Assembly: GCA_902595065.1 (NCBI GenBank)
Contig: CACJOM010000001.1
Span: forward strand, 632,001-696,000
Direction of reading: 5' to 3'
Length of the DNA: 64,000 nt
Source: an uncultured SAR86 cluster bacterium
Lineage (GTDB): Bacteria > Pseudomonadota > Gammaproteobacteria > Magnimaribacterales > D2472
The translations under genes were made by a program, and so were the position numbers. A model generated the notes under the pieces. It saw only the letters and a list, made by a program, of their open reading frames with translations. It ran no database searches and was not told the DNA's origin. Every line of letters starts with the position of its first letter. Positions within the stretch are counted from its first letter, which is position 1. This document shows, piece by piece, positions 30,228-39,409 of this stretch.

Positions 30228-31385
30228 ATGAAAAAAATAATTTGTTTTATCCTGCTAACTTCATTTTTTGTCAATGGGTTTGCGCAGTCTATGGTACCCA
30301 AAGCACCCAAATTAAATTTAGATGGCTATATATTGCTGGAAGCTAATACAAACACTGTTATAGCTGAATTTAATTCTGATAACCAAATTTCTCCTGCAAG
30401 CATGACTAAGGTAATGAGTGGCTATGTTATTGCAGATCAGATAGCCAGCGGAGCTATAAGTCTTGATGATAAAGTGTTAATTAGTGAAAAAGCATGGAAA
30501 ACTGGCGGCTCAAAGATGTTTATTGAAGCAGGAAAAAGAGTTTCAGTTCGTGATTTATTGGCTGGGATAGTAATTCAATCAGGTAATGATGCCACAGTTG
30601 CGATGGCTGAGTATGTCGCTGGCTCAGAAGAAGGTTTTGTAGATTTTATGAATGCTTACGCATCTGAATTAGGCTTAAGTAATACTTTATTTCAAAATGC
30701 CGTAGGCTGGACAGACCCCAATCATTTCTCATCAGCAAAAGATTTAGCTCATTTAACAAAGGCATTGATTAATAATTTCCCTGATCATTATGCAACCTAT
30801 AAAGAAAGAGAATTTACTTTCAGTGGCATTCGTCAACTCAATCGAAATAAGCTGTTATGGAGAGATGACTCTGTTGATGGGGTTAAGACTGGACATACTG
30901 AATCTGCTGGCTATTGTTTAATTTCTTCTGCTAAGCGAAATGATATGAGACTAATAGCAGTGGTAGCAGGCAGCCCCTCTGAAAATGAGAGATTAACCTC
31001 ATCTCAAAGGCTTTTAGAATATGGTTTTAGATTCTTTGCAACTCAAAAATTAGTCTCAAAAGATTCTGAAATTACTGTTGCCAAGGTTTGGGGCGGAAAA
31101 ATGGATGCAGTTGCTCTTGGTACCAATGAGGATATTTTATTGACCTTGCCAAGATCAGATTTTAAAAATGTAAAAGCAAATTATAATTTTAAGAACAACA
31201 TTCAAGCTCCAATTTCTAAAGGCGATGTAATAGGCGACATTGAATTTGTATCTAATAACAAAGTAGTCCTTTCTGCTCCATTGATAGCCATTGAGTCTGT
31301 TGAAGCAAAAGGATTTTTTGGAAGAATTTGGGCTCGTATAGTTTTTTGGATAATGAGCCTGTTTTCCATAGGCTCAGATGACTGA
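30228..31385 (+). CDS. dacA: D-alanyl-D-alanine carboxypeptidase (PBP5/6 type)
   Basis: A 385-residue low-molecular-weight PBP that trims the terminal D-Ala of stem peptides in the periplasm. It has a signal peptide (about 1-19), the catalytic S58-MT-K61, S118-G-N120 and K220-TG222. The C-terminal beta domain and a terminal amphipathic anchor rich in W and F (about 365-382) are present as in PBP5. It is the last cell-wall gene of the mrdA operon, and overlaps the aminotransferase gene by 8 bp. Confidence 0.95.
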   Translation: MKKIICFILLTSFFVNGFAQSMVPKAPKLNLDGYILLEANTNTVIAEFNSDNQISPASMTKVMSGYVIADQIASGAISLDDKVLISEKAWKTGGSKMFIEAGKRVSVRDLLAGIVIQSGNDATVAMAEYVAGSEEGFVDFMNAYASELGLSNTLFQNAVGWTDPNHFSSAKDLAHLTKALINNFPDHYATYKEREFTFSGIRQLNRNKLLWRDDSVDGVKTGHTESAGYCLISSAKRNDMRLIAVVAGSPSENERLTSSQRLLEYGFRFFATQKLVSKDSEITVAKVWGGKMDAVALGTNEDILLTLPRSDFKNVKANYNFKNNIQAPISKGDVIGDIEFVSNNKVVLSAPLIAIESVEAKGFFGRIWARIVFWIMSLFSIGSDD

Positions 31386-32220
31386 TATCCCTGCTATATA
31401 CCAGGGCAAATTAGAGACTTTAGAACAAGTTAAAGTTTCGCCTTTATCTCGTGCATATACGTTTTCCGATAGTATCTATGAGGTTATCCCATATTTTTCA
31501 GGCAAACCTTTATGTTTTGAAGAGCATATTGATCGGATGAAAGAAAGCGCCAGCTTGATGTCGATGGAAGTTAATTTTGAGACAGTAGTAGGTGATATTA
31601 AAGTGCTTGCAGAAACTTTAACCAATTCTGATGGGTATGTTTATTACCAAATTTCAAGGGGCATTGATTTGGTTAGAGCTCATCTTTATGAAGATGATCT
31701 TGAGATAGAAAGGTTTGGCTATGCAATGCCTATTAACTTTCCATCTTCTCCGGTAAGCGCAATGTTATGTCATGATGAGAGATGGGGTAAATGCAACATC
31801 AAATCTACTTCTTTACTTGGCAATGTTTTAGCAATGAATAAAGCCAAGTCTTTAGGTTGTCAGGAAGTTGTAATGCATAAAGATGGCTTTATGACTGAGG
31901 CTGGAGCAAGCAATGTCTTTTATTTTGATTCTACTGGCTCCGTAAGAACTTCCTCTTTATCAGAAAATATTCTCCCTGGCATCACAAGAGAAATCTTGAT
32001 TAAAGCATTAAAAGATAGTCCTTTCTGTGTGAAGGAGGGTCGTTGTCTTATTTCAGATTTTAATAATTCTCCTTGCATCTGGCTTACTAGCTCAACAAAA
32101 GGAATGTTGCCTTTGACTGCTTTAATTGGAACAGAGTACCGATTGGACGAAAGCCATAGTGGGTATCAAGAAGTTGTTAAATTATTTAATGCTGCAATGC
32201 AGTCGCATCTTGAAGCCTAA
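31378..32220 (+). CDS. dat: Class IV PLP aminotransferase, probable D-amino acid transaminase
   Basis: A 280-residue fold-type IV aminotransferase related to IlvE, PabC and D-amino acid transaminase. The PLP lysine is in CNIKSTSLLGNVLA, and MTEAGASNVFYF gives the conserved glutamate. Sequence alone does not fix substrate. Translational overlap with dacA (8 bp) suggests D-alanine/D-glutamate interconversion for peptidoglycan, as in the dacA-linked homologues of other gammaproteobacteria. Its 3' end overlaps convergent holA by 35 bp. lipB and lipA, which often follow, are absent. Confidence 0.83.
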   Translation: MTDIPAIYQGKLETLEQVKVSPLSRAYTFSDSIYEVIPYFSGKPLCFEEHIDRMKESASLMSMEVNFETVVGDIKVLAETLTNSDGYVYYQISRGIDLVRAHLYEDDLEIERFGYAMPINFPSSPVSAMLCHDERWGKCNIKSTSLLGNVLAMNKAKSLGCQEVVMHKDGFMTEAGASNVFYFDSTGSVRTSSLSENILPGITREILIKALKDSPFCVKEGRCLISDFNNSPCIWLTSSTKGMLPLTALIGTEYRLDESHSGYQEVVKLFNAAMQSHLEA

Positions 32221-33184
32221 GTACGACCCTTTCAATTTGCTCCCAGGTCTCAGCTTTCATCAATCCCTTATTGATTAGATCAATTGTGAGGATTTCTTCG
32301 TTTAAACTTAAAAATACTTTTGAATCAGCCTGTTTGACGAAGTTTAAATAATTACTAATTTTGGATGACCACACTCCACTATTTATTAAGGCAGACTTTT
32401 TATTTGAGGCTTTTAGTGACTCTAAACAAGCATTGATAACCTTTGCAATTATCCAGATAATTGGCGCAGAGTTTTGGCGATCATGATCTCTCATGAAATT
32501 GATTGTTGCGAGTGCTTTTTTAAAATCTCTGTTAATTAATAAGTCCTCAAGCTCAAATGCACTAATACCAGATCCAAAGATAATATGATCTGTTTTGGTT
32601 TCATTGATCCCATCTTTACTTAAAAATAATAGCTTAAGCAAAGCGACTTCATTTTTTTGACCCAAAAGATTGGCCTCATTGTTTTGAAAAATTGACCCTC
32701 CAAAGATAGGAAGTAGATCTTTTGGTAAAAAACTTAACTGTCTCTTTAACCACATTTTTTCTTCTATTATCTTTAGTCTGTTGCAATTAATGATGAGGCC
32801 ATGAGCATCAAAATTTTTAATCCATGCTCCACTTGCTGGTATTTTTTCAATGCTCGATTCAACAATTAATGCTATGTTTGAAGATTGAAAGATATTTCCT
32901 TCTGCAAGGATAGACTTAATTTTTTCTGGAAATTTTCCTGAACTATGTCTGATGTGAAGAATTAAATTTTCTTGAAATAATGATCCGCCAATATTTCTGG
33001 AAACTATTTCTTGCATTTTATCTAATTCATCTTGATGTATTGTTACCTTTTCATAGAATCCATTATTCTTAAGATGATCTAAGAGACTACTAATAGCATC
33101 TTGCTTTAAGACAAGCTCTCCTCCAGTTATTAGGAAGTATTGATAATCTTTGGGATCAGAAAAATTAAGAAAATTAACTTTCAA
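32186..33184 (-). CDS. holA: DNA polymerase III subunit delta
   Basis: A 332-residue clamp-loader subunit that opens the beta sliding clamp. The pattern fits HolA: N-terminal YFLITGGELVLKQDAISSLLDHL, then SRNIGGSLFQENLILHIRH and IALIVESSIEKIPASGAWIKNFDAHGLIINC, with an LxxQxSFLPKDLL-like mid-region. Gene order leuS-(insert)-lptE-holA is the standard proteobacterial order. It overlaps lptE by 11 bp at its 5' end and the aminotransferase gene by 35 bp at its 3' end. Confidence 0.9.
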   Translation of the reverse strand: MKVNFLNFSDPKDYQYFLITGGELVLKQDAISSLLDHLKNNGFYEKVTIHQDELDKMQEIVSRNIGGSLFQENLILHIRHSSGKFPEKIKSILAEGNIFQSSNIALIVESSIEKIPASGAWIKNFDAHGLIINCNRLKIIEEKMWLKRQLSFLPKDLLPIFGGSIFQNNEANLLGQKNEVALLKLLFLSKDGINETKTDHIIFGSGISAFELEDLLINRDFKKALATINFMRDHDRQNSAPIIWIIAKVINACLESLKASNKKSALINSGVWSSKISNYLNFVKQADSKVFLSLNEEILTIDLINKGLMKAETWEQIERVVLRLQDATALQH

Positions 33185-33638
33185 TTAACAGGTACTCCTC
33201 CAAAAGATCTTCCAGTAACAAGAATTCTAATTCTTCTACTGTTTTTTGTTGCGCCATCATTTCTGCTTGTGGATTATTTTCATTTACCGGAATCCAACCA
33301 GATATTTGTAGTTTGCCATTTTTAGATGAACTCATCTTTGAAAAGATATACTCAAGCTCACCGGTAATCTCTATTTGTTTTGCTCTTGCAGAAAAGCCGC
33401 CATAAAAATTTTTCTTTTTAAATTGAAGTTTAGAAATTTTTAGATTGTAATTATCTTTTGATTGATCTTGGGTAAAGTATTTCAGTGATTTTTTTCTAAA
33501 CGAATCATTTACACTCAATCCAAACTCAATTTTGTTAAGGCTTATATTCCGAGTTTCTATTAGATCAATTTGGCAACCAGAAATAATAAAAAAACAAATG
33601 AGTGTTAAAGAACACTTTTTGAATTTATTTTGCTCCAT
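33174..33638 (-). CDS. lptE: LPS-assembly lipoprotein LptE
   Basis: A 154-residue lipoprotein; C22 is the lipidated cysteine in FFIISGCQ. LptE plugs the LptD barrel for LPS insertion in the outer membrane. Sequence conservation of LptE is low, so the call rests on lipobox, size and position between leuS and holA. I start at the ATG of MEQNKFKK; the frame continues 14 codons further but that would push the signal peptide inside. It overlaps holA by 11 bp and the upstream gene by 14 bp. Confidence 0.85.
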   Translation of the reverse strand: MEQNKFKKCSLTLICFFIISGCQIDLIETRNISLNKIEFGLSVNDSFRKKSLKYFTQDQSKDNYNLKISKLQFKKKNFYGGFSARAKQIEITGELEYIFSKMSSSKNGKLQISGWIPVNENNPQAEMMAQQKTVEELEFLLLEDLLEEYLLIES

Positions 33639-34749
33639 CAAAAAAGTCTTCAAAGCCAGATGGGTCATGTCTTCCAACAACTAAGTTTTCTAACATACCA
33701 ATACCTTGCTCTGCTCCCAGTTTTGCCTTGGCAATCTGATGTGTATGAAAAAATGTATAGTCTGCTGGATCAATTGTTGCAAGATCCCAAACTTCATAAC
33801 CTGTTTCGCTTTCTCCTTTCCAAATACCATGCTTCCATTCATCATGTTGGTAGCCAATTCCTTTGCAAAAAAATATTGGACCCATAGTTTCTAATTCTAA
33901 ATCAAACTTTTCTTTATTCTTTAGCATGCCTGATATCTTTGCTCCAGTAGCCCAGCGAGAGCCTTTTTGCCACGTAACAGAATGTCGGAGTGAGTGAATA
34001 GTCTCAACTTCTATATTAGACGGAACTGATGACATATCATCATACAAAGGTAATTTGTGCCCAGAAATTTGCGTAGTATTACCGTCTCTATCTTCAAATG
34101 TTCCAAATTGTGTACAGAAGCTATCAAAGTGGACTGGAGCCCAGCACCAATATACGCCTGGTTCTTGATTTAACATTCCGGGGGCTCCTCCCTCTTGCTC
34201 ACCAATGGGTCTGACTCCCCAAGATCTATCTCTAATACCATATATTGATTCAGGATTAAGCGTTCCAGCTTCGGTTTCTATTTCTCCTGTCCACTTACCT
34301 AGCTGGGTAAATCTAATTGTATTCATGATCGTTCTCGTGCCTTCCATCATTAAAGATCTAGGTTCTTGATGCGCGACAGAATTAGCTGAAAATTTAAGAT
34401 TACAATTGAGTTTATTATCGGGATCTTTTAAAGAAAATGTGAGTTCATTCATAGGTTTATCAATTGTTAGTTGCATAGGACCAATATTGATTGGAACTCT
34501 GTTTTGATCAAGTCGTTGACTGGCATGAAATGAGTATTGTTTGCCTTGGTAAGAAATACTGAAGTGCCCATCAATAATATGTCTATTAGGATAAATCCCT
34601 ATTCCTATTTCAAAGATGTATCCATTTTCAGGATCCATGCCATTAAAAAAATATCTGTCATAAAAATTTCTGTCAGTTGGCCCAGGTATTGTAATCGGCT
34701 CAATTGCTTGATGTATTGGATAGTCGTCGAAAGGGGTGATGTAGTTCAT
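33625..34749 (-). CDS. AttH/CrtC-like lipocalin-fold protein of unknown function
   Basis: A 374-residue soluble protein with the blocks DRYFFNGMDPENGYIFEIG, IYPNRHIIDGHFSI, FTQLGKWTGEIE and YGIRDRSWGVRPIGEQEGG. From memory these match uncharacterised proteins common in mycobacteria and sphingomonads (DUF7064/7065), whose fold resembles AttH and carotenoid 1,2-hydratase CrtC. No signal peptide. Substrate and reaction are unknown; in other bacteria homologues sit near lipid, steroid or aromatic catabolism. Here it is inserted with zero gap after leuS and a 14-bp overlap with lptE, so it is locked into the leuS-lptE-holA transcript. Confidence 0.7.
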   Translation of the reverse strand: MNYITPFDDYPIHQAIEPITIPGPTDRNFYDRYFFNGMDPENGYIFEIGIGIYPNRHIIDGHFSISYQGKQYSFHASQRLDQNRVPINIGPMQLTIDKPMNELTFSLKDPDNKLNCNLKFSANSVAHQEPRSLMMEGTRTIMNTIRFTQLGKWTGEIETEAGTLNPESIYGIRDRSWGVRPIGEQEGGAPGMLNQEPGVYWCWAPVHFDSFCTQFGTFEDRDGNTTQISGHKLPLYDDMSSVPSNIEVETIHSLRHSVTWQKGSRWATGAKISGMLKNKEKFDLELETMGPIFFCKGIGYQHDEWKHGIWKGESETGYEVWDLATIDPADYTFFHTHQIAKAKLGAEQGIGMLENLVVGRHDPSGFEDFFDGAK

Positions 34750-37155
34750 TTAAATTACAAAATTAATTAATTTTTCTTTTACATAGATTACCTTTTTTAT
34801 GGGTTGGTTAGCTAGAATTTTTTTAACATTTTCATTTTTCATAGCCAGCGCCTCTAATTCAGCCTGCTCTGTATCAATAGAAACATTTTCTTTTCCTCGT
34901 ACTTTTCCATTAACCTGAATAATAAGTTGAAAATCTTCTAGAAGCAGTAACTCTTCATCATAAATTGGCCAAGAATTTTCAAAATCATCGTCATCAAATT
35001 CTGAATACTCTCTCCATAAATAAAGGCTAATATGAGGAGTAATTGGCGATAACATCTTTAATATAAATTGGATCACCTCATCTAAACAGAATCTTTGAGC
35101 CACAGTTGCATCATTGGCTTTAAATGATTCCGGAACTGCATTCAATAATTCCATTATTGATGCTATTGCTGTATTAAATGAATTGCGTTCTGCATAGTCA
35201 TGCGTAACTTTTTTGAGAGTTTTGTGACTTTTTTGGCGAAGCTCAAGCTCATCTTTTGTAAATTCATCAGGTTGTTTTTCATTAAATTGCTTTCTATCTA
35301 ATAAAAGATTCCAGATACGTTTTAGGAATCTGTATGAGCCCTCAATTGCTGTATCTGACCATTCTAGGGATTGTTCTGGTGGAGAGGTAAACATCATATA
35401 AAGTCTAATTGTGTCAGCTCCATATTTGTCGATAAAATTTTGTGGATCTACAGTATTCCCTTTAGACTTTGACATTTTGTAGCCATCCTTGAGAACCATG
35501 CCTTGAGTAAGAAGTTTTTTAAAAGGTTCATCGCCTTCAACCAGACCCATGTCTCTCATCGCCTTATGAAAGAATCTTGAATAAAGAAGATGTAATATTG
35601 CGTGCTCAATTCCTCCTATATATAAATCAACAGGAAGCCAATACTTTGAACTCTCATCTAATGCTTTTTCGTTATTGTCTGCTGCTGTAAATCTTGCGTA
35701 ATACCATGATGAATCTACAAACGTATCAAAAGTATCTACTTCACGCGTCTTTCCAGGTCCCAAATCAAAAAAATCTTTATTTTGACTTAATGGTCTGGGA
35801 GATTCTCCTTCATCGATTTTGGGCAGTTTTACTGGAAGATCTTTGTTCTCTAAAAAAACAGGCTCTCCATCCTCATAGATAACAGGTATTGGGCAACCCC
35901 AGTATCTCTGCCTGCTTACACCCCAGTCTCTTAGTCTATAATTTTCTATACTTTTCCCAATACCTTTTTTTTCTAGGTAGTTATTAATATTCTTTATAGC
36001 CTCATCCGATTCCTGCCCGGTAAAATTTTCAGAATTAATAAGAGAACCTTTCTTTGGAGAAGGCAATTCATCACATTCAATAACTTTTTTAATTTCAATT
36101 TTATATTTTTGGGCAAATTCATAATCTCTTTCATCGTGAGCAGGAACACCCATCACCACTCCAGTTCCATAGTCCATCAGAACATAGTTTGCAATCCAAA
36201 CATCAAGGTTGGTCCCTAAGAAAGGGTGCTTAACCTTAAAATTTGTTTTAAAACCTAACTTTTCAGCCTTAGCCATATCAGCTTCTGCCATTTTAGTGGC
36301 GTTACATTTTTTTATGAATTCATTAATTTCGGAGCTTTCACTTGCAAGACCTTGACTTAAAGGATGATTGGGAGAAATAGCTATATACGTTACTCCAAAA
36401 ATCGTATCAATTCTTGTGGTAAAGGCAGTTAACTCTTTTTCGTCAAGTAAAGAAAATTTAATTTCTGAACCAAATGACTTACCAATCCAGTTTTTTTGCA
36501 TAGATTTTACATTTTCTGGCCAATCTAAATTTTCAATTGATGAAAGCAATTCATCAGCATAATCAGTAATTTTTAAAAACCATTGATCAATTTCTTTGAG
36601 CTCAACCGTTGCTCCAGATCTCCATCCCTTACCATCGATGACTTGTTCATTTGCTAAAACTGTCTCATCAACAGGATCCCAATTAACTAAGGATTTTTTC
36701 CTATACACAAGGCCTTGTTTATGAAGCAAGGTAAAAATTTCCTGCTCCCATCGGAAATAATCAGGGTCGCAAGTTTTAAGCTCTTTCGACCAATCATAGC
36801 TAAAGCCCAATCTTTCTAATTGCAACTTCATATTGTCAATATTTTGTTCAGTCCAACTTTGGGGATCAACTTTATTTTTTATAGCCGCATTCTCTGCAGG
36901 AAGGCCAAATGCATCCCATCCCATTGGCTGAAAAACGTTAAAGCCTTGCATTCTCTTAAATCTAGAAATCACATCTCCGATCGTATAATTTCGAACATGA
37001 CCCATATGCAATTTCCCAGAAGGATACGGAAACATAGACAGGCAATAGAATTTTTCTTTGGTCTTTGAAGGAGCCGCTTTGTAAGAATTATTTTCTTTCC
37101 ATGATTTTTGGATGATGGTTTCTACTTCTGCAGGATTGTATTCTTTTGCGCTCAT
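34750..37155 (-). CDS. leuS: Leucyl-tRNA synthetase
   Basis: An 801-residue class Ia synthetase. The HIGH motif appears as HMGH (50-53) and the KMSKS motif as KMSKSKGNTVDP in the C-terminal half. The CP1 editing domain (TTRIDTIFGVTYIAISPNHPL and GTGVVMGVPAHDERD) is intact, so the enzyme should clear misacylated tRNA. The length is slightly shorter than E. coli LeuS. It overlaps accC by 4 bp, which is not the usual neighbour and suggests joining of the acc and leuS operons. Confidence 0.97.
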   Translation of the reverse strand: MSAKEYNPAEVETIIQKSWKENNSYKAAPSKTKEKFYCLSMFPYPSGKLHMGHVRNYTIGDVISRFKRMQGFNVFQPMGWDAFGLPAENAAIKNKVDPQSWTEQNIDNMKLQLERLGFSYDWSKELKTCDPDYFRWEQEIFTLLHKQGLVYRKKSLVNWDPVDETVLANEQVIDGKGWRSGATVELKEIDQWFLKITDYADELLSSIENLDWPENVKSMQKNWIGKSFGSEIKFSLLDEKELTAFTTRIDTIFGVTYIAISPNHPLSQGLASESSEINEFIKKCNATKMAEADMAKAEKLGFKTNFKVKHPFLGTNLDVWIANYVLMDYGTGVVMGVPAHDERDYEFAQKYKIEIKKVIECDELPSPKKGSLINSENFTGQESDEAIKNINNYLEKKGIGKSIENYRLRDWGVSRQRYWGCPIPVIYEDGEPVFLENKDLPVKLPKIDEGESPRPLSQNKDFFDLGPGKTREVDTFDTFVDSSWYYARFTAADNNEKALDESSKYWLPVDLYIGGIEHAILHLLYSRFFHKAMRDMGLVEGDEPFKKLLTQGMVLKDGYKMSKSKGNTVDPQNFIDKYGADTIRLYMMFTSPPEQSLEWSDTAIEGSYRFLKRIWNLLLDRKQFNEKQPDEFTKDELELRQKSHKTLKKVTHDYAERNSFNTAIASIMELLNAVPESFKANDATVAQRFCLDEVIQFILKMLSPITPHISLYLWREYSEFDDDDFENSWPIYDEELLLLEDFQLIIQVNGKVRGKENVSIDTEQAELEALAMKNENVKKILANQPIKKVIYVKEKLINFVI

Positions 37156-38495
37156 TTTTTTAAAAAAGATCCCTCAAGGTAGTTTATATTGTGCTCGTTC
37201 TTGCAGAAGGTTTTATCTTCTAAGATCTTTTGATGCAAGGAGTGATTGGTACTTATGCCATCAACAAAAAATTCATCCAGTGCACTTAACATCCTTTTAA
37301 TGCACGATTCTCTAGTGTTTGCAGTTGTTATAATTTTTGCAAGCAGAGAGTCATAATGAGGAGGTACCAGGTATCCCGAATAAATATGCGCATCAAATCT
37401 CACCCCAAATCCGCCTGGTGGATGCATCTTATTAATTATTCCTGGTGAAGGAATAAAGGTATCTGGGTCTTCTGCATTGATTCTGCATTCCATTGCATGA
37501 CCTCTAAATATTATTTCTTCTTGATCAAGGGTTATTTCCATATTTAGCGCAAGTTTTAATTGTGCTTTTACTAGATCAAAGCCAGTGATCATTTCAGAAA
37601 CAGGGTGCTCAACTTGTATTCTAGTATTCATTTCGATGAAATAAAATTCTCCATCTTCATATAGAAACTCAAGAGTGCCCACCCCAGAATACTGAATGTT
37701 TTTACAAAGTGATAAACAAGCCCTAAGCGTTTCTTCTAAAGAAACTTGGTCTATATCTAAAGCAGGAGCCTCTTCGATAATTTTTTGATGTCTCCTTTGC
37801 ATGCTGCAATCTCTGGTACCAAGATGTATAGCATTGCCTTTGCCATCAGCAACAATTTGTACTTCTATATGACGAGGGTTTTGAATAAATTTTTCAAAAT
37901 ATACAGTATCATTTCCAAAAGCGTTTTTTGCTTCTTGCTTGGTGAGTTGCAGTGATGAGATTAATTCTGATTCAGTTTTTACAACTCTCATACCTCTGCC
38001 GCCACCTCCTGCTGAAGCTTTTATTATCATGGGATACCCTACTTTGGCTGCTATTTTCTTTATCTCTTCATCTGATTCAGGAATTTCTCCTTTGTAGCCA
38101 GGTACGATGGGAATATTTGACTCCTCTGCAAGTCCTTTTGCAGTAATCTTATCTCCCATTTGACGTATAACATTGGAAGAGGGGCCGATAAAAATAAACC
38201 CACTAGCTTCACATCTTTCAGCAAAATCAGCATCTTCGGCAAGAAAACCATACCCAGGATATATAGCATCTGTTCCTGTTAATTCAGCAGCTGAGAGAAT
38301 GGAGGGGATGTTTAAGTAGCTTTCAAGTGGGCTTGCTGGACCAACACAAACAGTTTCATCCGCCAATCTTAAATGCTTTAACTCCTTATCTCCGGTTGAG
38401 TATATTGCTACCGTCTTCAGATCTAGCTCTTTACAAGCTCTTAGAGCTCGCAGAGCAATCTCCCCTCGATTGGCAATTAGAATTTTTTTAGACAT
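37152..38495 (-). CDS. accC: Acetyl-CoA carboxylase, biotin carboxylase subunit
   Basis: A 447-residue ATP-grasp enzyme that carboxylates biotin on AccB in the first step of fatty acid synthesis. It has the N-terminal KILIANRGEIALRALRACKEL, the glycine-rich ATP loop KASAGGGGRGMRVV, the catalytic EMNTRIQVEHPVSEMITGFDLV and the C-terminal domain. It overlaps accB by one base and leuS by 4 bp. Confidence 0.97.
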   Translation of the reverse strand: MSKKILIANRGEIALRALRACKELDLKTVAIYSTGDKELKHLRLADETVCVGPASPLESYLNIPSILSAAELTGTDAIYPGYGFLAEDADFAERCEASGFIFIGPSSNVIRQMGDKITAKGLAEESNIPIVPGYKGEIPESDEEIKKIAAKVGYPMIIKASAGGGGRGMRVVKTESELISSLQLTKQEAKNAFGNDTVYFEKFIQNPRHIEVQIVADGKGNAIHLGTRDCSMQRRHQKIIEEAPALDIDQVSLEETLRACLSLCKNIQYSGVGTLEFLYEDGEFYFIEMNTRIQVEHPVSEMITGFDLVKAQLKLALNMEITLDQEEIIFRGHAMECRINAEDPDTFIPSPGIINKMHPPGGFGVRFDAHIYSGYLVPPHYDSLLAKIITTANTRESCIKRMLSALDEFFVDGISTNHSLHQKILEDKTFCKNEHNINYLEGSFLKK

Positions 38496-38926
38496 TAGTC
38501 TATAACAATTAGTGATTGATCAAATTCAACAGGCTCTCCATCCTCAATATTTATTGAAGAGACCTTTCCAGTAAATTCTGATTTTATTTCATTCATCATC
38601 TTCATTGCTTCAACTATACATACAACATCTCCTGCATTGACATGGCTACCAACTTCAATGAAAGGGGGTTTATCTGGAGCAGGTTTTCTATAGAAGGTGC
38701 CAACAATAGGTGATTTTATAACAGAGCCTGATTCAGCCATCGGAACCTCAGATTTTTCAGAAGGCGGATTAGGGGAGGTGCTGACTATTGGTGAAGGATT
38801 GACTCCTATGGCTTGGATATTTCCTCGAGCAATTCGAACTGACTCTTCGCCTTCATGGACCTCAATCTCAGTTAGATCTGAGTCTTGCAGCATTTCTATT
38901 AATTTTTTGATCTTTCGTATATCCAT
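38495..38926 (-). CDS. accB: Biotin carboxyl carrier protein
   Basis: A 143-residue BCCP. The biotinylated lysine is in EAMKMMNEIKSE near the C-terminus, within a lipoyl/biotinyl domain (VIKSPIVGTFYRKPAPDKPPF). The N-terminal 35 residues form the AccC-binding helix, followed by a Ser/Pro-rich linker (PSPIVSTSPNPPSEKSEVP). Starts and stops overlap by one base with aroQ upstream and accC downstream, giving a tight aroQ-accB-accC unit. Confidence 0.97.
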   Translation of the reverse strand: MDIRKIKKLIEMLQDSDLTEIEVHEGEESVRIARGNIQAIGVNPSPIVSTSPNPPSEKSEVPMAESGSVIKSPIVGTFYRKPAPDKPPFIEVGSHVNAGDVVCIVEAMKMMNEIKSEFTGKVSSINIEDGEPVEFDQSLIVID

Positions 38927-39366
38927 TATTTATCATCCTTGTTGTTATCGATAATATGTCTTAGAGCGAGGTCATATCCTTGTGTTCCAAGCCCGCAAAT
39001 TACACCATTCGCAATATCAGAAAAATAGGATTTATGTCTAAACTCTTCTCGTGCAAAGATGTTTGAGATATGCACCTCATAGAATGGAACTCCAATCCCA
39101 AGCAAGGAATCTCGAATTGCTATGCTAGTGTGTGTTAAAGCACCGGGATTTATAATTATAAAATCTATCTGATCCATTGAATCTTGAAGTTTAGTAACAA
39201 TTTCATGCTCGGCATTACTTTGAAAAGCTTCAATCTCAATATTATGAGAACTTGCTCTTTGTTTCAGCCCTTGATTAATTTCTTCCATTGTCACTGAGCC
39301 ATAGACCTCAGGCTCTCTTACACCAAGTAGATTTAAATTTGGGCCATGTATAATTAATATTTTCAT
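38926..39366 (-). CDS. aroQ: 3-dehydroquinate dehydratase, type II
   Basis: A 146-residue small dodecameric-type dehydroquinase of the shikimate pathway. The signature GPNLNLLGVREPEVYG is at the N-terminus and IINPGALTHTSIAIRDSL in the middle, followed by VHISNIFAREEFRHKSYFSDIANGVICGLG with the catalytic His and Arg. The order dsbD-aroQ-accB-accC is common in gammaproteobacteria and is kept here, with dsbD reduced to its first domain. Confidence 0.97.
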   Translation of the reverse strand: MKILIIHGPNLNLLGVREPEVYGSVTMEEINQGLKQRASSHNIEIEAFQSNAEHEIVTKLQDSMDQIDFIIINPGALTHTSIAIRDSLLGIGVPFYEVHISNIFAREEFRHKSYFSDIANGVICGLGTQGYDLALRHIIDNNKDDK

Positions 39367-39409
39367 TTTTAAATGATTTTATATGCTTTTTTTAAGAATT
39401 TAAACGATT

